From Begonia masoniana (Eukaryota; Streptophyta; Magnoliopsida; Cucurbitales; Begoniaceae): a DNA stretch of 64,000 bases. Position numbers and translations under genes: made by a program. The stretch lies in contig CM039503.1 in assembly GCA_022432975.1 (NCBI GenBank), forward strand, positions 49,021,259 through 49,085,258, read 5' to 3'. Position 1 is the stretch's first letter, and every line of letters begins with the position of its first letter. Below the pieces are notes generated by a model. That model was given only the letters and a program-made list of their open reading frames with translations. It was not told where the DNA came from and searched no databases. Shown here piece after piece: positions 22,755 to 33,198 of the stretch.

Positions 22755-25700
22755 TTCCATCCACCTTAATAGAAATTTTATCCTCAAAATTGATTACACA
22801 AATAACTCAGGATACTTAGCCATCATAGCTTGCTGCCTCTCCCAGGTAGCTTCCTCTACTCCGTGATTCCGCCATAACACTTTGACAAGCGGGATTTCCT
22901 TGTTTCTCAATACCTTAATAGAGGATTCAAGAATTTGTATCGGCCTTTCCACATATGTTAGCGTTGGCTGTAACTCAATCTCCCGTGCTTCTACGACATG
23001 CGACGGGTCACACACACACTTCCTGAGCATAGACATGTGAAAGACGTTGTGGATGCTCTCCATTGATGCCAGTAACTGTAGTCGATAAGCCATCTTCCCA
23101 TTTCTTTTCAAAATAGGAAATGGCCTAATGTAACGAGGGTTTAGCTTGCCCCGTCTCCCGAATCTCATAACGCCTTTGAATGGAAAAATTTTCAAATAGA
23201 CCTCATCACCTTCATTAAACTCCAACTCCCTTCGTCTATTGTCAGCGTAGCTTTTCTGACGGCTCTGAGCTATCTCAATGCGCTATCTAATAACGACAAT
23301 CTTCTCTGCCGTTTGCTGTAAAATATCAGGGCCAATGATGCTAGCTTCACCGACCTCGTCCCAATATATCGGTGATCTACATTTTCGTCCATACAGCGCT
23401 TCATACGGAGCCATGCCAATGGTAGCTTGGAAGCTATTGTTATATGAAAACTCAATTAACAGCAAGTACCTACTCCACGAGCCTTGAAACTCTAACACGC
23501 AGGCTCTAAGCATATCTCCAAGAATTTGATTCGTTCGCCCTGTCTGACCATCGGTCTGAGCGTGAAATGCCGTGCTAAAGTTCAACTGAGTTCCCATGGC
23601 TTTGTGCAGACTCTTCCAAAATTTTGAAGTAAACCTTGGATCTCGGTCTGAAACTATAGAAACAGGCACCCCGTGCAGTTTAACAATCTCCTGCACATTG
23701 AGTTCGGCGAGCTGATCCATGGAGAATGTTGTTTTAACTGGAAGAAAGTGGGACGATTTCGTCAAACAGTCCACTATCACCCATATGCTATCATGCCCCT
23801 TCGTTGTTCTTGGGAGTCCAACAATAAAATCTATTGAAACTTGCTCCCATTTCCACTCCAGGATCGGCAGGGATTGCAAAGTTCCTGCCGGCCTCAGATG
23901 TTCCGCCTTAACCTGCTGACAAACCAGACAGGTTTCTACATACCTGGCCACCTCTCTCTTCATGTTAGGCCACCAGAAATGCTGCTTTAGATCTCGATAC
24001 ATCTTGGTGCTTCCTGGATGCACCGAATAGGCTGAAGAGTGTGCCTCGGCCAAGATTTCTTTCTTCAACTCCTCATTATCAGGCACGTACCACCTATGCC
24101 TGAATTTCAAAATACCATAATCGGACAAGTTGAAATCGGACGAGTTCTCAGATGTCATGCTCAAACGGTTCTTGTCACATTCTAAGTCTTCCCGTTGAGC
24201 TTCACGTAATTTGTTAAGTATCGTTGGCCTGAGAGAAATGTTGGTAAGCATCGTGGATAACTCAGCCACGATCTCCACATTAAACCTCTCAATCTCAGAC
24301 TTCAACATCACCGACATCGCTGCAAGTGAAGGCTGACTCGTAGAAGGCATTCTGCTCAAGGCATCTGCGACCTTGTTTGCTTTCCCTAGGTGGTATTTGA
24401 TTTCAAAGTCATAATCCTTAACGAACTCCAACCACTTTCGCTGCCGCATATTCAATTCCATTTGTGTAAACAGATACTTTAAACCCCGGTGATCTGAGAA
24501 CACTTCACATTGCTACCTATACAGGTAGTGTCTCCAGATTTTCAACACAAAGACAACTGCTACTAATTCCAAGTCATGCGTCGGGTAATTTTGCTCGTAC
24601 GGCTTCAACTGCCGAGAAACATACGCAATAACCCTTCCTTCCTACATAAGCACACATCCAAGTCCAACTTTAGACGCATCACAATATATGTTGAACTTGT
24701 CGCCTTCGACAGGCAGTGTCAAAACTGGAGCCGTGGTCAATTTCTGTTTCAGCTCCTCAAAGCTCTTTCCACATGCAGCAGACCATATAAATTTTTTATT
24801 CTTTCTTGTCAGTCGAGATAGGGGAACTGCGATCTTTGAAAATCCCTCGATGAACTTCCGGTAATACCCGGCCAATCCGAGAAATCCGCGTATCTCCCGC
24901 ACATTCTTAGGCTGCGGCCAATCTTTTACAACTTGGATCTTACTCGGGTCTACGAAAATCCCCTCTTGAGATATAACGTGGCCAAGGAAATTTATTTGAT
25001 CCAGCCAAAACTTGCATTTGGAGAACTTCGGGTAAAGCTGGTGTTTCTCTTAATTCCTCCAGACAATCTGTAAATGCTCTTCATGCTCCTCCTTCGTCTT
25101 AGAATAGACCAAGATGTCGTCTATAAACACAACAACAAACTTGTCTAAATATTCCTTGAATACACGGTTCATTAAATCCATAAATACCGCGGGGGTATTC
25201 TTAAGTCCAAAAGACATCACCAGGAATTCATAATGTCCAAACCTCGTTCAAAATGCTGTCTTTGGAACATCTTCCCGTCGTACCTTCAATTGATAGTAAC
25301 CCGAGCGTAAATCAATCATGGAGAATACTCGGGCACCCTGTAGCTGATCAAACAAATTATCTATTCGGGGTAACGGGTACTTGTTTTTCACTGTCAACTT
25401 ATTCAACTCTCGATAGTCGATGCACATCTGGAGAGTTCTGTCTTTCTTCTTAACGAACAAAACTGACGCACCCCAAGGAGAAAAGCTAGGTCGGATGAAT
25501 CTCTTATCCAACAACTCTTCTAGCTGAGATTTCAACTCCTTTAGCTCGGCGGACGCCAATCTGTACGGGTTCTTAGAAACTGGTTCAGAACTAGGATAGA
25601 CATCAATTACAAACTCTATCTCCTGATCTGGTGGCAATTCAGGAAGATCGTCGTGAAAAATCTCTGCGAACTCCCTGACAATCGGGATGTCACCTGGTGT

Positions 25701-27411
25701 TACCCCATCAAGTAACTGAGTGTCGACCACAGTGACCATAAAAATCGAGCATTCACTTTTTAACTGTTCACTAACCTTCATGGAATAGGAGGTTGGTAGG
25801 TTTCTCAATCTTTTCATTGCCTGATAGGCAAACTCCTCTTTACCCGGGGGCCGAAAAGTCACCACCCCTGATCGGCAATCAATGGTAGCGAAATGGCGAG
25901 ATAGCCAATCCATTCCCAAGATAAGATCATATTGCTCTATGCCCATAACTATCAACCGAGCATAAAGGGTATTGCTCCCTACAGAGACAACGTTGCCCTG
26001 GAAGATGTGATCTGACTGCATAAACTCCCCTGAAGGCAGCATAACTCTATACTCGTACTCTGCTAACTCAAGCACTATCTTCAGTCTAGCTACGCATGCA
26101 GTGGAAATAAACGAGTGCGTAGCACCCGTGTCTATTAATGAAAACACGGCTATTTCTGTGACCAAAATAGTACCTGCTATAAAGCAGGGCTGGGCCTCGT
26201 TGTCAACATCGCCTGGCTCAATAAAGGCAAAAATCCTCGGGGCAACTCTCCTTTGATCCCCGCTTGAATGACTCCGATTCATCAATGGGCAATTCATGAC
26301 ATAATGGCCAACCTCACCATATCTGTAGCATCTATCAGTGCCCATCCGACAATCACCAAAATGTTCTTTTTGGCACTTAGGACAAATAGGCTTCTGTGTG
26401 GCCCCTTGGACTTGCTTCCCCTTACCTTGGTCGCCTTTACCATCATAAGGCCTTTTTGCACCCCTCTGTTGTTGTTGTGGCTGTCCCTTTGGATGCCAGC
26501 CCTTGTTCTAAGGCCTCGGTTTGTCAAAAGTCTGTTCGGCGGCCTCAATGTCTAGCGCTCTCGCTACAATCTCAGTATATGGCACATTCCGCACCCCTGA
26601 TATAATGACACTTTTTCTGATCCCCTAACTTAGCCCTTGCATAAACCGACGCACCTTGTCCTCATCAACACTGACCTGACGTGGTGCGAATCGGGATAGG
26701 GCCTCAAACCTTCTGACGTATTCGGCAACTGAGCCTGCTTGTCTCAATTGCATAATCTCCATCATCTTTGCCTCCCGTACTGTGTCGCTAAAATATTTGT
26801 CATAGAATATGGTTTTAAACCGCTCCCAACTCATCACGGTTATATCTGTAGTTGTCTTGATCGTATCCCACCAGAAACGGGCATCCAGCGCCAAGTGATA
26901 GCTGACAAACGCGACTTTATCCCCATCCTTAATACTTGCGTAGGCCAACATATCCTCCATGGTTCGAATCCACTCCTCGGCTAAAGAGGGATCCGAAGAT
27001 TGTCCGTTGAACACCGGGGGTTGTAATTTCTGAAACCTCTCCATTCCTCGATTACTAGGGGTTGCCACCTCTTGAGCTCTATTGCCCTCTCGGTTAATCA
27101 GCGTATCAAGCTGTTGGAACTGTCTTTCCATATGTTGAGTCTGTCGTTCTAAGTGTTGGGACTGTTGGGCAATAAATTCCTTGAGTTGATCTATGGTGTC
27201 ATCTTTACCGTCTCGATCATTCCCTCAACGCACCATTTTTATAATCCTATACAAGTTAGAGCAATAATTCTAAGAAACAAGAAAACAAATAAAACATGTA
27301 ACGTACTCACAGTTTGAAGAAGCATGTCCGTGAAGTGGCTTGCGTAGTCGAGCAGTCTACAGAACCGATTTTAAAACCCGGGAGGCTTTGATATCAACTG
27401 TTGTGACGACC
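22755..27411 (-). mobile_element. Gypsy-2 internal region
   Basis: Minus-strand internal domain of a degenerate Ty3/gypsy element. It lies between the truncated LTR at 22754 and the full LTR at 27412. The primer site, tgatatcaaagcc on the minus strand at about 27383-27395, is an initiator tRNA-Met complement with mismatches. Confidence 0.88.
22794..27131 (-). pseudogene. Gypsy-2 gag-pol, degenerate
   Basis: Minus strand in at least five pieces. Gag 27131-26625 (RRFEALSRFAPRQ); nucleocapsid and protease 26345 onward ([14 protein letters not shown], then [10 protein letters not shown]); RT to about 25060 with catalytic FIDD; RNase H 24902-24480; integrase 24400-23283 ([30 protein letters not shown]); integrase tail and chromodomain-like end 23225-22794 (VEEATWE). 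Frameshifts and stops separate the parts. The zinc knuckle has Tyr where the second Cys should be (C-Y-R-Y). About 60-70% like Gypsy-1 by eye, so a different family. Confidence 0.9.
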
Positions 27412-27834
27412 CCGACCCCGACCCCGCGTCGGTGCCGCCACGACCAGTGCCGTGCGTGCATACATACATACATGTGTGTTACCCTCGCCTGTTCTCACAT
27501 TAATTTTTTTTCTTTTCTTTTCTTTCATTGCATTTTTCGGTTCCTTTCCTTTTCATTCGTTCAATCATTAGAGAACGGACTCGGGCTTTCAATCTATATC
27601 TAGACATTTGGGCTCTAACTTAACCTTAAAGTTCGTCAACGTTTACATCACTAAAACGAGGTAAAAACCATTTTTTTTCAGAAATGTGTTGACTCGCTTT
27701 TTGGGGTCCTTAATGTCCTTAAAATACTTGGGATCGCTCATAAAATACGTTAAAAAGTATCGTAAAAGGTCGGGTTAAAACGTGTTTTGAAAAGTCAATT
27801 TTAAAAAAATTTCCGTTGAGGTCAAGCGTAAAGC

Positions 27835-28007
27835 CGATCGATAGGGCCCAAAGGCCGATCGATCGGGCCTGCTCTGGATTCCCAACTAGAAACAACTTTA
27901 AACACCGATCGATCGGGCCCAAAGGTCGATCGATCGGGCCCTCTCTGGATTCCCGACTAAGAACATCCATAAACGCCGATCGATCGGCCCTCGGGCGCGA
28001 TCGATCG
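27835..28007 (-). repeat. CGATCGATCG doublet array in Gypsy-2 LTR
   Basis: Palindromes begin at 27835 (partial), 27856, 27906, 27927, 27977 and 27998. Each doublet is exactly 21 bp apart and doublets repeat every 71 bp. The segment ctctggattccc recurs between them. Confidence 0.85.
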
Positions 28008-28847
28008 GGCCGGCACACCTTGGGCGCGTGCACAGCATGCCCAGCGCGCAACCCTCGCACGCGCACACAGCCAGCGCGCCTCCAGTACCCGGCCAGCGCG
28101 CCACCTGCGCCCTTTTTCCCCTTTTTCTACCACTTTTTTGTTTTTCTTCAAATTTTCACATAATATACACTTCAAATTTCATCATCAAAATATCCATCAA
28201 CAATCCAACTAAATTACTCGTCCAAAAACCGAACACCCTACCTAAAACCATCAACTCTCAACACGAAACATTCGTTTCAATTTAAAATCTCAACCAAAAA
28301 TTCATTATATTTCACCAAAACATCACATTCATCAATATTCATCCGAATCCATATCAAAACAATTAACATCCTATCTATTTCATCAACGACCATCCGTATA
28401 TAGCGGAAGCTATCCACAATCATCAAAATACGTTAAAATATTTCAATTCATCCATCATCTAGATACCAAGCACCCTAATATGTTTTCCTATACATTTCAT
28501 CAAATAATTTCACCCATCAGCCCATTTCAACCCAAAATAACCCAAAATATTTAACCTATGCTCCCACGGGTCAAGTGTGCATCGACTACACCAACCGCTC
28601 CCCGAGCATCCTCCTTCAAGCTGCAGGCTCGTCTGAGGGAGGGAAATTCTCCTCACCTTACTCTATATCACCTACACCATAGAAATAACACGTGAGCTAG
28701 GGGCTCAGTAAGTCTACGTGAATGAACGTGAATGCTATGCATGTACAGTTCATAAATCATGCATCCTACCTTTATGCTATACATTTCATTTCATTTAAGT
28801 CACCGGGGATTCACTCTCAGTAGATAAAAGCGGCACATCCGGCGATT

Positions 28848-29412
28848 GGATAGCCCATTTCATCTACCCAGGGGAAAAACATGCTTCACCGGACAGCCAT
28901 GTCTGAACCACCGCCACCGACGTGACCATCATACATACATTTCTTTACCATTTTCATTATGCTTTTCCTTTTCATGAAAACGTGCATGGAAATTCTTTTT
29001 CGTGCTTTTTGAGAAAACCATGATGCGTGGACACGTGCGATACAATAAACGATTGTAAAACATAACAAGAAATAAACGAAAACATTCCACAATTAAACTA
29101 AACTAACTACCCGACCTATACCCAAAACATGGATAGCCCATTTCATCTACCCAGGGGAAAAACATGCTTCACCGGACAGCCATGTCTGAACCACCGCCAC
29201 CGACGTGACCATCATACATACATTTCTTTACCATTTTCATTATGCTTTTCCTTTTCATGAAAACGTGCATGGAAATTCTTTTTCGTGCTTTTTGAGAAAA
29301 CCATGATGCGTGGACACGTGCGATACAATAAACGATTGTAAAACATAACAAGAAATAAACGAAAACATTCCACAATTAAACTAAACTAACTACCCGACCT
29401 ATACCCAAAACA
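28848..29412. repeat. 283-bp tandem duplication inside Gypsy-2 LTR
   Basis: The block from ggatagcccatttcatctac to cccaaaac occurs twice in direct order with almost no change (offset 283 bp). The truncated LTR at 21263-22754 has one copy, so the duplication is later than, or specific to, this LTR. Confidence 0.85.
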
Positions 29413-30448
29413 AACAAACATCTCCAAAATCCTCAAATCAACCAATTCTTATGGTGTAGGCCAAATCGGCCAAGTAAGTCACGAAAACTTACCTCTCGTC
29501 CCGTGCACACCGAGCTCCTTGGTTCGAGCCTTGTCACCTAAAGCAAACCATAGTGTTCTTTTGTCAAAACCGAGCTTAAACATCAAATTTCGGTAATTTA
29601 CGAAACTCCTAACTAAAGAAAATTTCCTAAAACTCTATAAATCTCTCTCGGGAATTTCATCGAGTAACTTACGCTCACAAATTCTCAAACTCCATTAATG
29701 GAGGTTTCACCAAGCTCCAAACCCGACTTTTCCAAACAAACGCCCAAATCATCCATTATTTCGACTAATAAACGTTAACAAAGTAATTTCTAATGTTTTC
29801 TAACAAAACCCGACTATTTCTACGAAATTCCTAAGAAACCCTAAACGTTCAAACCTCTAAAAATCACGATCTAAAGCCAGAAAACCATAGATTCTTACAT
29901 AGAATCACGAGGGGAAGAGAACACGTGACGGGAACTTGAAGATCGGAGGACAAAACGTTGAAGAGAAGGAGAATCACTGTGGAAGGGAGGCATCGCCAGA
30001 GAAGAGGGATTTTCCCTTGTGAAAATTGTGAAGTGTGGGATAAAATGAAGGGTTTTGTGATTTTAATGAAATAGACTTGTCAATTTATTTATTTGCCCTT
30101 CAGTTTAAATCTCCCGTTTATTCTATTGTTCGTCTTTCGATTCGTTTTCTCCAAATTTTCTTATTTCACCAATAATTCTATTTTATTCCAAGGGCTCTAA
30201 TAAAACTTTCCGTTCTTCAAACGGATTTATTTTGCTATTTCTTCGAATTAAATCTCCATAGGGTCAAAATCGAAAACTTAAGCATTATATCTCGGTTTGA
30301 ATTTCTTAAATTCCCATAATTCTCCCAAAATTCACATTAATTATAAGGATTCCATTAAAACTCTCAGTTTGCAAAACGGATATATTTCGATTATTTACAA
30401 ATTGCCCTTACGCGCACAAATCAAAAACCAGTAAAACTGGGTGTTACA

Positions 30449-30847
30449 CACTGGCCGGTGTTCTCTATAGCTGAAGCTCAGAGAGTGGAAACGGGGAAGA
30501 TGAGTTCGGGGAGAGATAAGATATGAAAAGGAAGAAGAAGACAATCAAAAGCAAACAAGAGGCTATGAGCAAATCACGTGCAAATAATTAAAATATTTAA
30601 CCTCAATTTTAACAAATTTATTTAACAGAACAAATTATTGAGTGATTGAATTGTGAAATATTTCATAATTAATTTAGTCTAGTGTTAGTGTTTATTTCAT
30701 CTTTAACCTTTTAATTTGCGGATATCATCGTCATTTGACCTCTGATGAGACACACAAGAGGAATAAAGTCGTAATTGCCTTCTATTTGTTTTGATTTTCT
30801 TGTTCAGATGATCTCCTCACTCTTCTTGATTATTCTTTCTTTTTTTT
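30449..30847 (+). other. Upstream region of the E2 pseudogene
   Basis: AT-rich single-copy-looking DNA with no gene. It should contain the former promoter and 5' leader of the E2 gene. No TATA box can be picked with confidence. Confidence 0.4.
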
Positions 30848-31119
30848 ATGAGTTGCTCAGCAATGGAACTCTCTGCAACGTCAATGGAGTCACGACCCCA
30901 CGCCGGTAATCACGTAGAAAACAATAATCTTTTCAAAATCGATTTGACGTCGTCTCAGATCACTCCGATCATTATTTCGTCAACTCCACCCCTAAATGCC
31001 ACCAAGCCTGCAAAGTGATCATGCAAGAATGGAAGTTTATGGAGAAAAACCTCCCAGGATCGATCTTTATCTGTGTTTATGAAGATCGCATTCGATGTAC
31101 TTCGAGCCGTGATTGTTAT
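30848..31119 (+). pseudogene. Ubiquitin-conjugating enzyme E2 pseudogene, N-terminal part
   Basis: ATG at 30848 (a second, in frame, at 30863). After a short leader the frame shifts by two bases near 30930 to give FDVVSDHSDHYF, then HQACKVIMQEWKFMEKNLPG and IFICVYEDRI. One extra base near 31095 shifts it again to DVLRAVIV. These are the first helix and first strands of the UBC fold of large plant E2 enzymes (PHO2/UBC24, UBC25/26/38 group), which carry ubiquitin as a thioester to targets. The frame is cut at 31119 by the LARD insertion and resumes at 57906. The shifts mean it is a pseudogene unless they are sequencing errors. Confidence 0.85.
31115..31119. repeat. Target duplication of the LARD array, left copy
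   Basis: gttat, repeated exactly at 57906-57910. Removing the element and one copy restores the UBC reading frame across the site. Confidence 0.92.
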
Positions 31120-33173
31120 TGTAAAACCCACCATTAACTTGGGGCACACAATCACAGAAGTGGTGAAAAAAGAAAGAAAGATCACGTCCCCTCAATTAAT
31201 GCCCATCTAAATTTCTCTCTCTCCATTAAAACTTAGGTGGAGAAGAACGTAGACAACTCCTCAATTATCTTCCTCTCAATTGTGTTCGACTCACACTTGT
31301 CTCTCTCCTTTAATGCCTACCTACAATTCCTATCCACTCCATAAATCACTCTGCATCTGGTTTGCTGAAGACGCCGCTCACGAGAGGAGAAAGTCGAATT
31401 GGACCTTCAGCTTTCAGTTTCTTCTCGTACCGTTTTGTCCGAGAAATGACTTTGTTTATCTGCTTTCTCTTTTTCTAGTTTCCTCTGTTATTGCTTGTGA
31501 TCGCTGTGTGTATCAGACCAAAGCTGCTTAAGCCATTGAAGCTTCCTTTCTTTCTTCTCAGACTTGTTGGTATGGCTCATTATTATTTTTGTTAAGTATT
31601 CATATCAAGTCATACCAGAATTTAAATCACTAATGCAAAGACATTCCTTATATTGCATTTCAGATTTCTTTACTGCTGAGTTTTTGAAAAGCAGCGAAGA
31701 TTTGGAAACTTCTTGTCCCAATTCTAGGTGATTATTGGTATTGCCTATGTGATTTTGTGATTAAAATAGCACTCCAAGAGTTGTCGGTCGTAGGTAAGAA
31801 TCCTAGTCTTTTGCCTCTCTATTTGCGTTAAAAATTTCGATTTGAAGGTTAAAATTTTGAAAGTATAAATGTGAAGCACCATTTCTGACTTGGGTGATTA
31901 TCGTTTCGTAACTTTCTTCGGCTTTATAGATGAATTACCCCTCTAGAGAAGAATATTTGGGGCAAATAATTTAGAGTATAAGTGTATCGATCTTACTCTA
32001 AGATTAAACGATTTTACTCATGATTAGGTACAAATTCATCTAATTAAGTGCGGATTTATTTACTTTGGACTTTTGGACAACTGATTGTTGAGAGTTGAAA
32101 TTATCGGGTTTGACCTAGTGTAAGTGCACTCGAGGTAGGGGTTTATTTTATTTTCGATTAAGTACTATTTTTAATTCATTAATTAAATTCATTTACTTAG
32201 CATAAATTGTTTATTTAATTTGGTACAATTATTTCATTCACGCATTTATCAACAGCATATTTTATCATTGAAAAAAATTGTGTGATTTTAACAAGAAGTA
32301 ATAGGACAGCTGAAGAGCCGTATCCTTAGGCGCAAAACCCTAAACCTGATTAGAGTTATTGTGGCGTGCGACCGCCGAATGTCGATGTTTTGGCCAATGA
32401 CCTAGTGTGCTAGGAGTCCATGAAAGGCTCCATTTTCACTGAATATCTATCAAAATTGTATATTTGGATTTTTATTAAATTTATGCATTGCATCTTATAA
32501 ATGATGGGAATAAACTCTACTCCTATTAAATTTAGTCAACTCACCCCAAACGACTTCATTTTTCTTTTCAGGATCTAATTCAACAGAGTTATGGTAATCG
32601 GATTGGGGAGAAATCTCTTGGAGTTATAATAATAATTTTTCATTTTAGAACTTATTGTAATTTTTAAGGTTAGAACCATTGAATACTTGTAAGCTTTATT
32701 TTATTTTCTGCACACTGACATTTATTTGGACTTAAATCATCATATTATCTAGTGTTACTTGTTGAACCTATTTTAGTTCATCTGTACGGGGCCCTGGCTT
32801 TATATTCAAGTATAAAATTTTTTGTTGTGTTTCCTAAGTAAATAAGATTAAGAGTCAGACGGTTGACTCAATTTTCAGGTCAGTCGTCCCTCATTCTGTT
32901 GCGGTCCCTTTTGGGTGTGAAAGAAAATTTGGTATCACTTGTAAGCTTTATTTTATTTTCTGTACACTGACATTTATTTGGACTTATATCATCATATTAT
33001 CTAGTGTTACTTGTTGAACCTATTTTAGTTCATCTGTACGGGGCCCTGGCTTTATATTCAAGTATAAAATTTTTTGTTGTGTTTCATAAGTAAATAAGAT
33101 TAAGAGTCAGACGGTTGACTCAATTTTCAGGTCGGTCGTCCCTCATTCTGTTGCGGTCCCTTTTGGGTGTGAA
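31120..33173 (+). repeat. LARD LTR 1
   Basis: Begins TGTAAAACCC and ends about tttgggtgtgaaa, before the primer site. About 2,050 bp, longer than LTR 3 and 4 because 242 bp near its end (32695-32936) is repeated in tandem at 32937-33178. Confidence 0.82.
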
Positions 33174-33178
33174 AGAAA
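32695..33178. repeat. 242-bp tandem duplication at LARD LTR 1 end
   Basis: Two direct copies starting acttgtaagctttatttt. Each includes the LTR end and the first bases of the primer site (ggtatca). Only LTR 1 has it. Confidence 0.85.
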
Positions 33179-33181
33179 ATT

Positions 33182-33198
33182 TGGTATCAGAACTCAGG
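33182..33198 (+). other. Primer binding site of the LARD
   Basis: tggtatcagaactcagg is complementary to the 3' end of initiator tRNA-Met with one mismatch (agaac for agagc). It sets the plus orientation. A related site is at 43753-43769. Confidence 0.75.

Larger units (their letters stand above)
27412..30448 (-). repeat. Gypsy-2 5' LTR
   Basis: Plus-strand ends TGTGACGACC and GGGTGTTACA; 3,037 bp. It includes a CGATCGATCG doublet array (27835-28007), a very GC-rich stretch (28020-28110) and a 283-bp tandem duplication (about 28848-29130 and 29131-29412). The right edge at 30448 joins the upstream region of the E2 pseudogene. Confidence 0.88.

Noticed and set aside
27719..28175. Frames with repeated 'DRSIG' units
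   Set aside because: Translation of the CGATCGATCG array in several frames; palindromes keep frames open on both strands.
28886..29375. Two identical 68-codon frames
   Set aside because: They are the 283-bp duplication inside an LTR, not a gene family.
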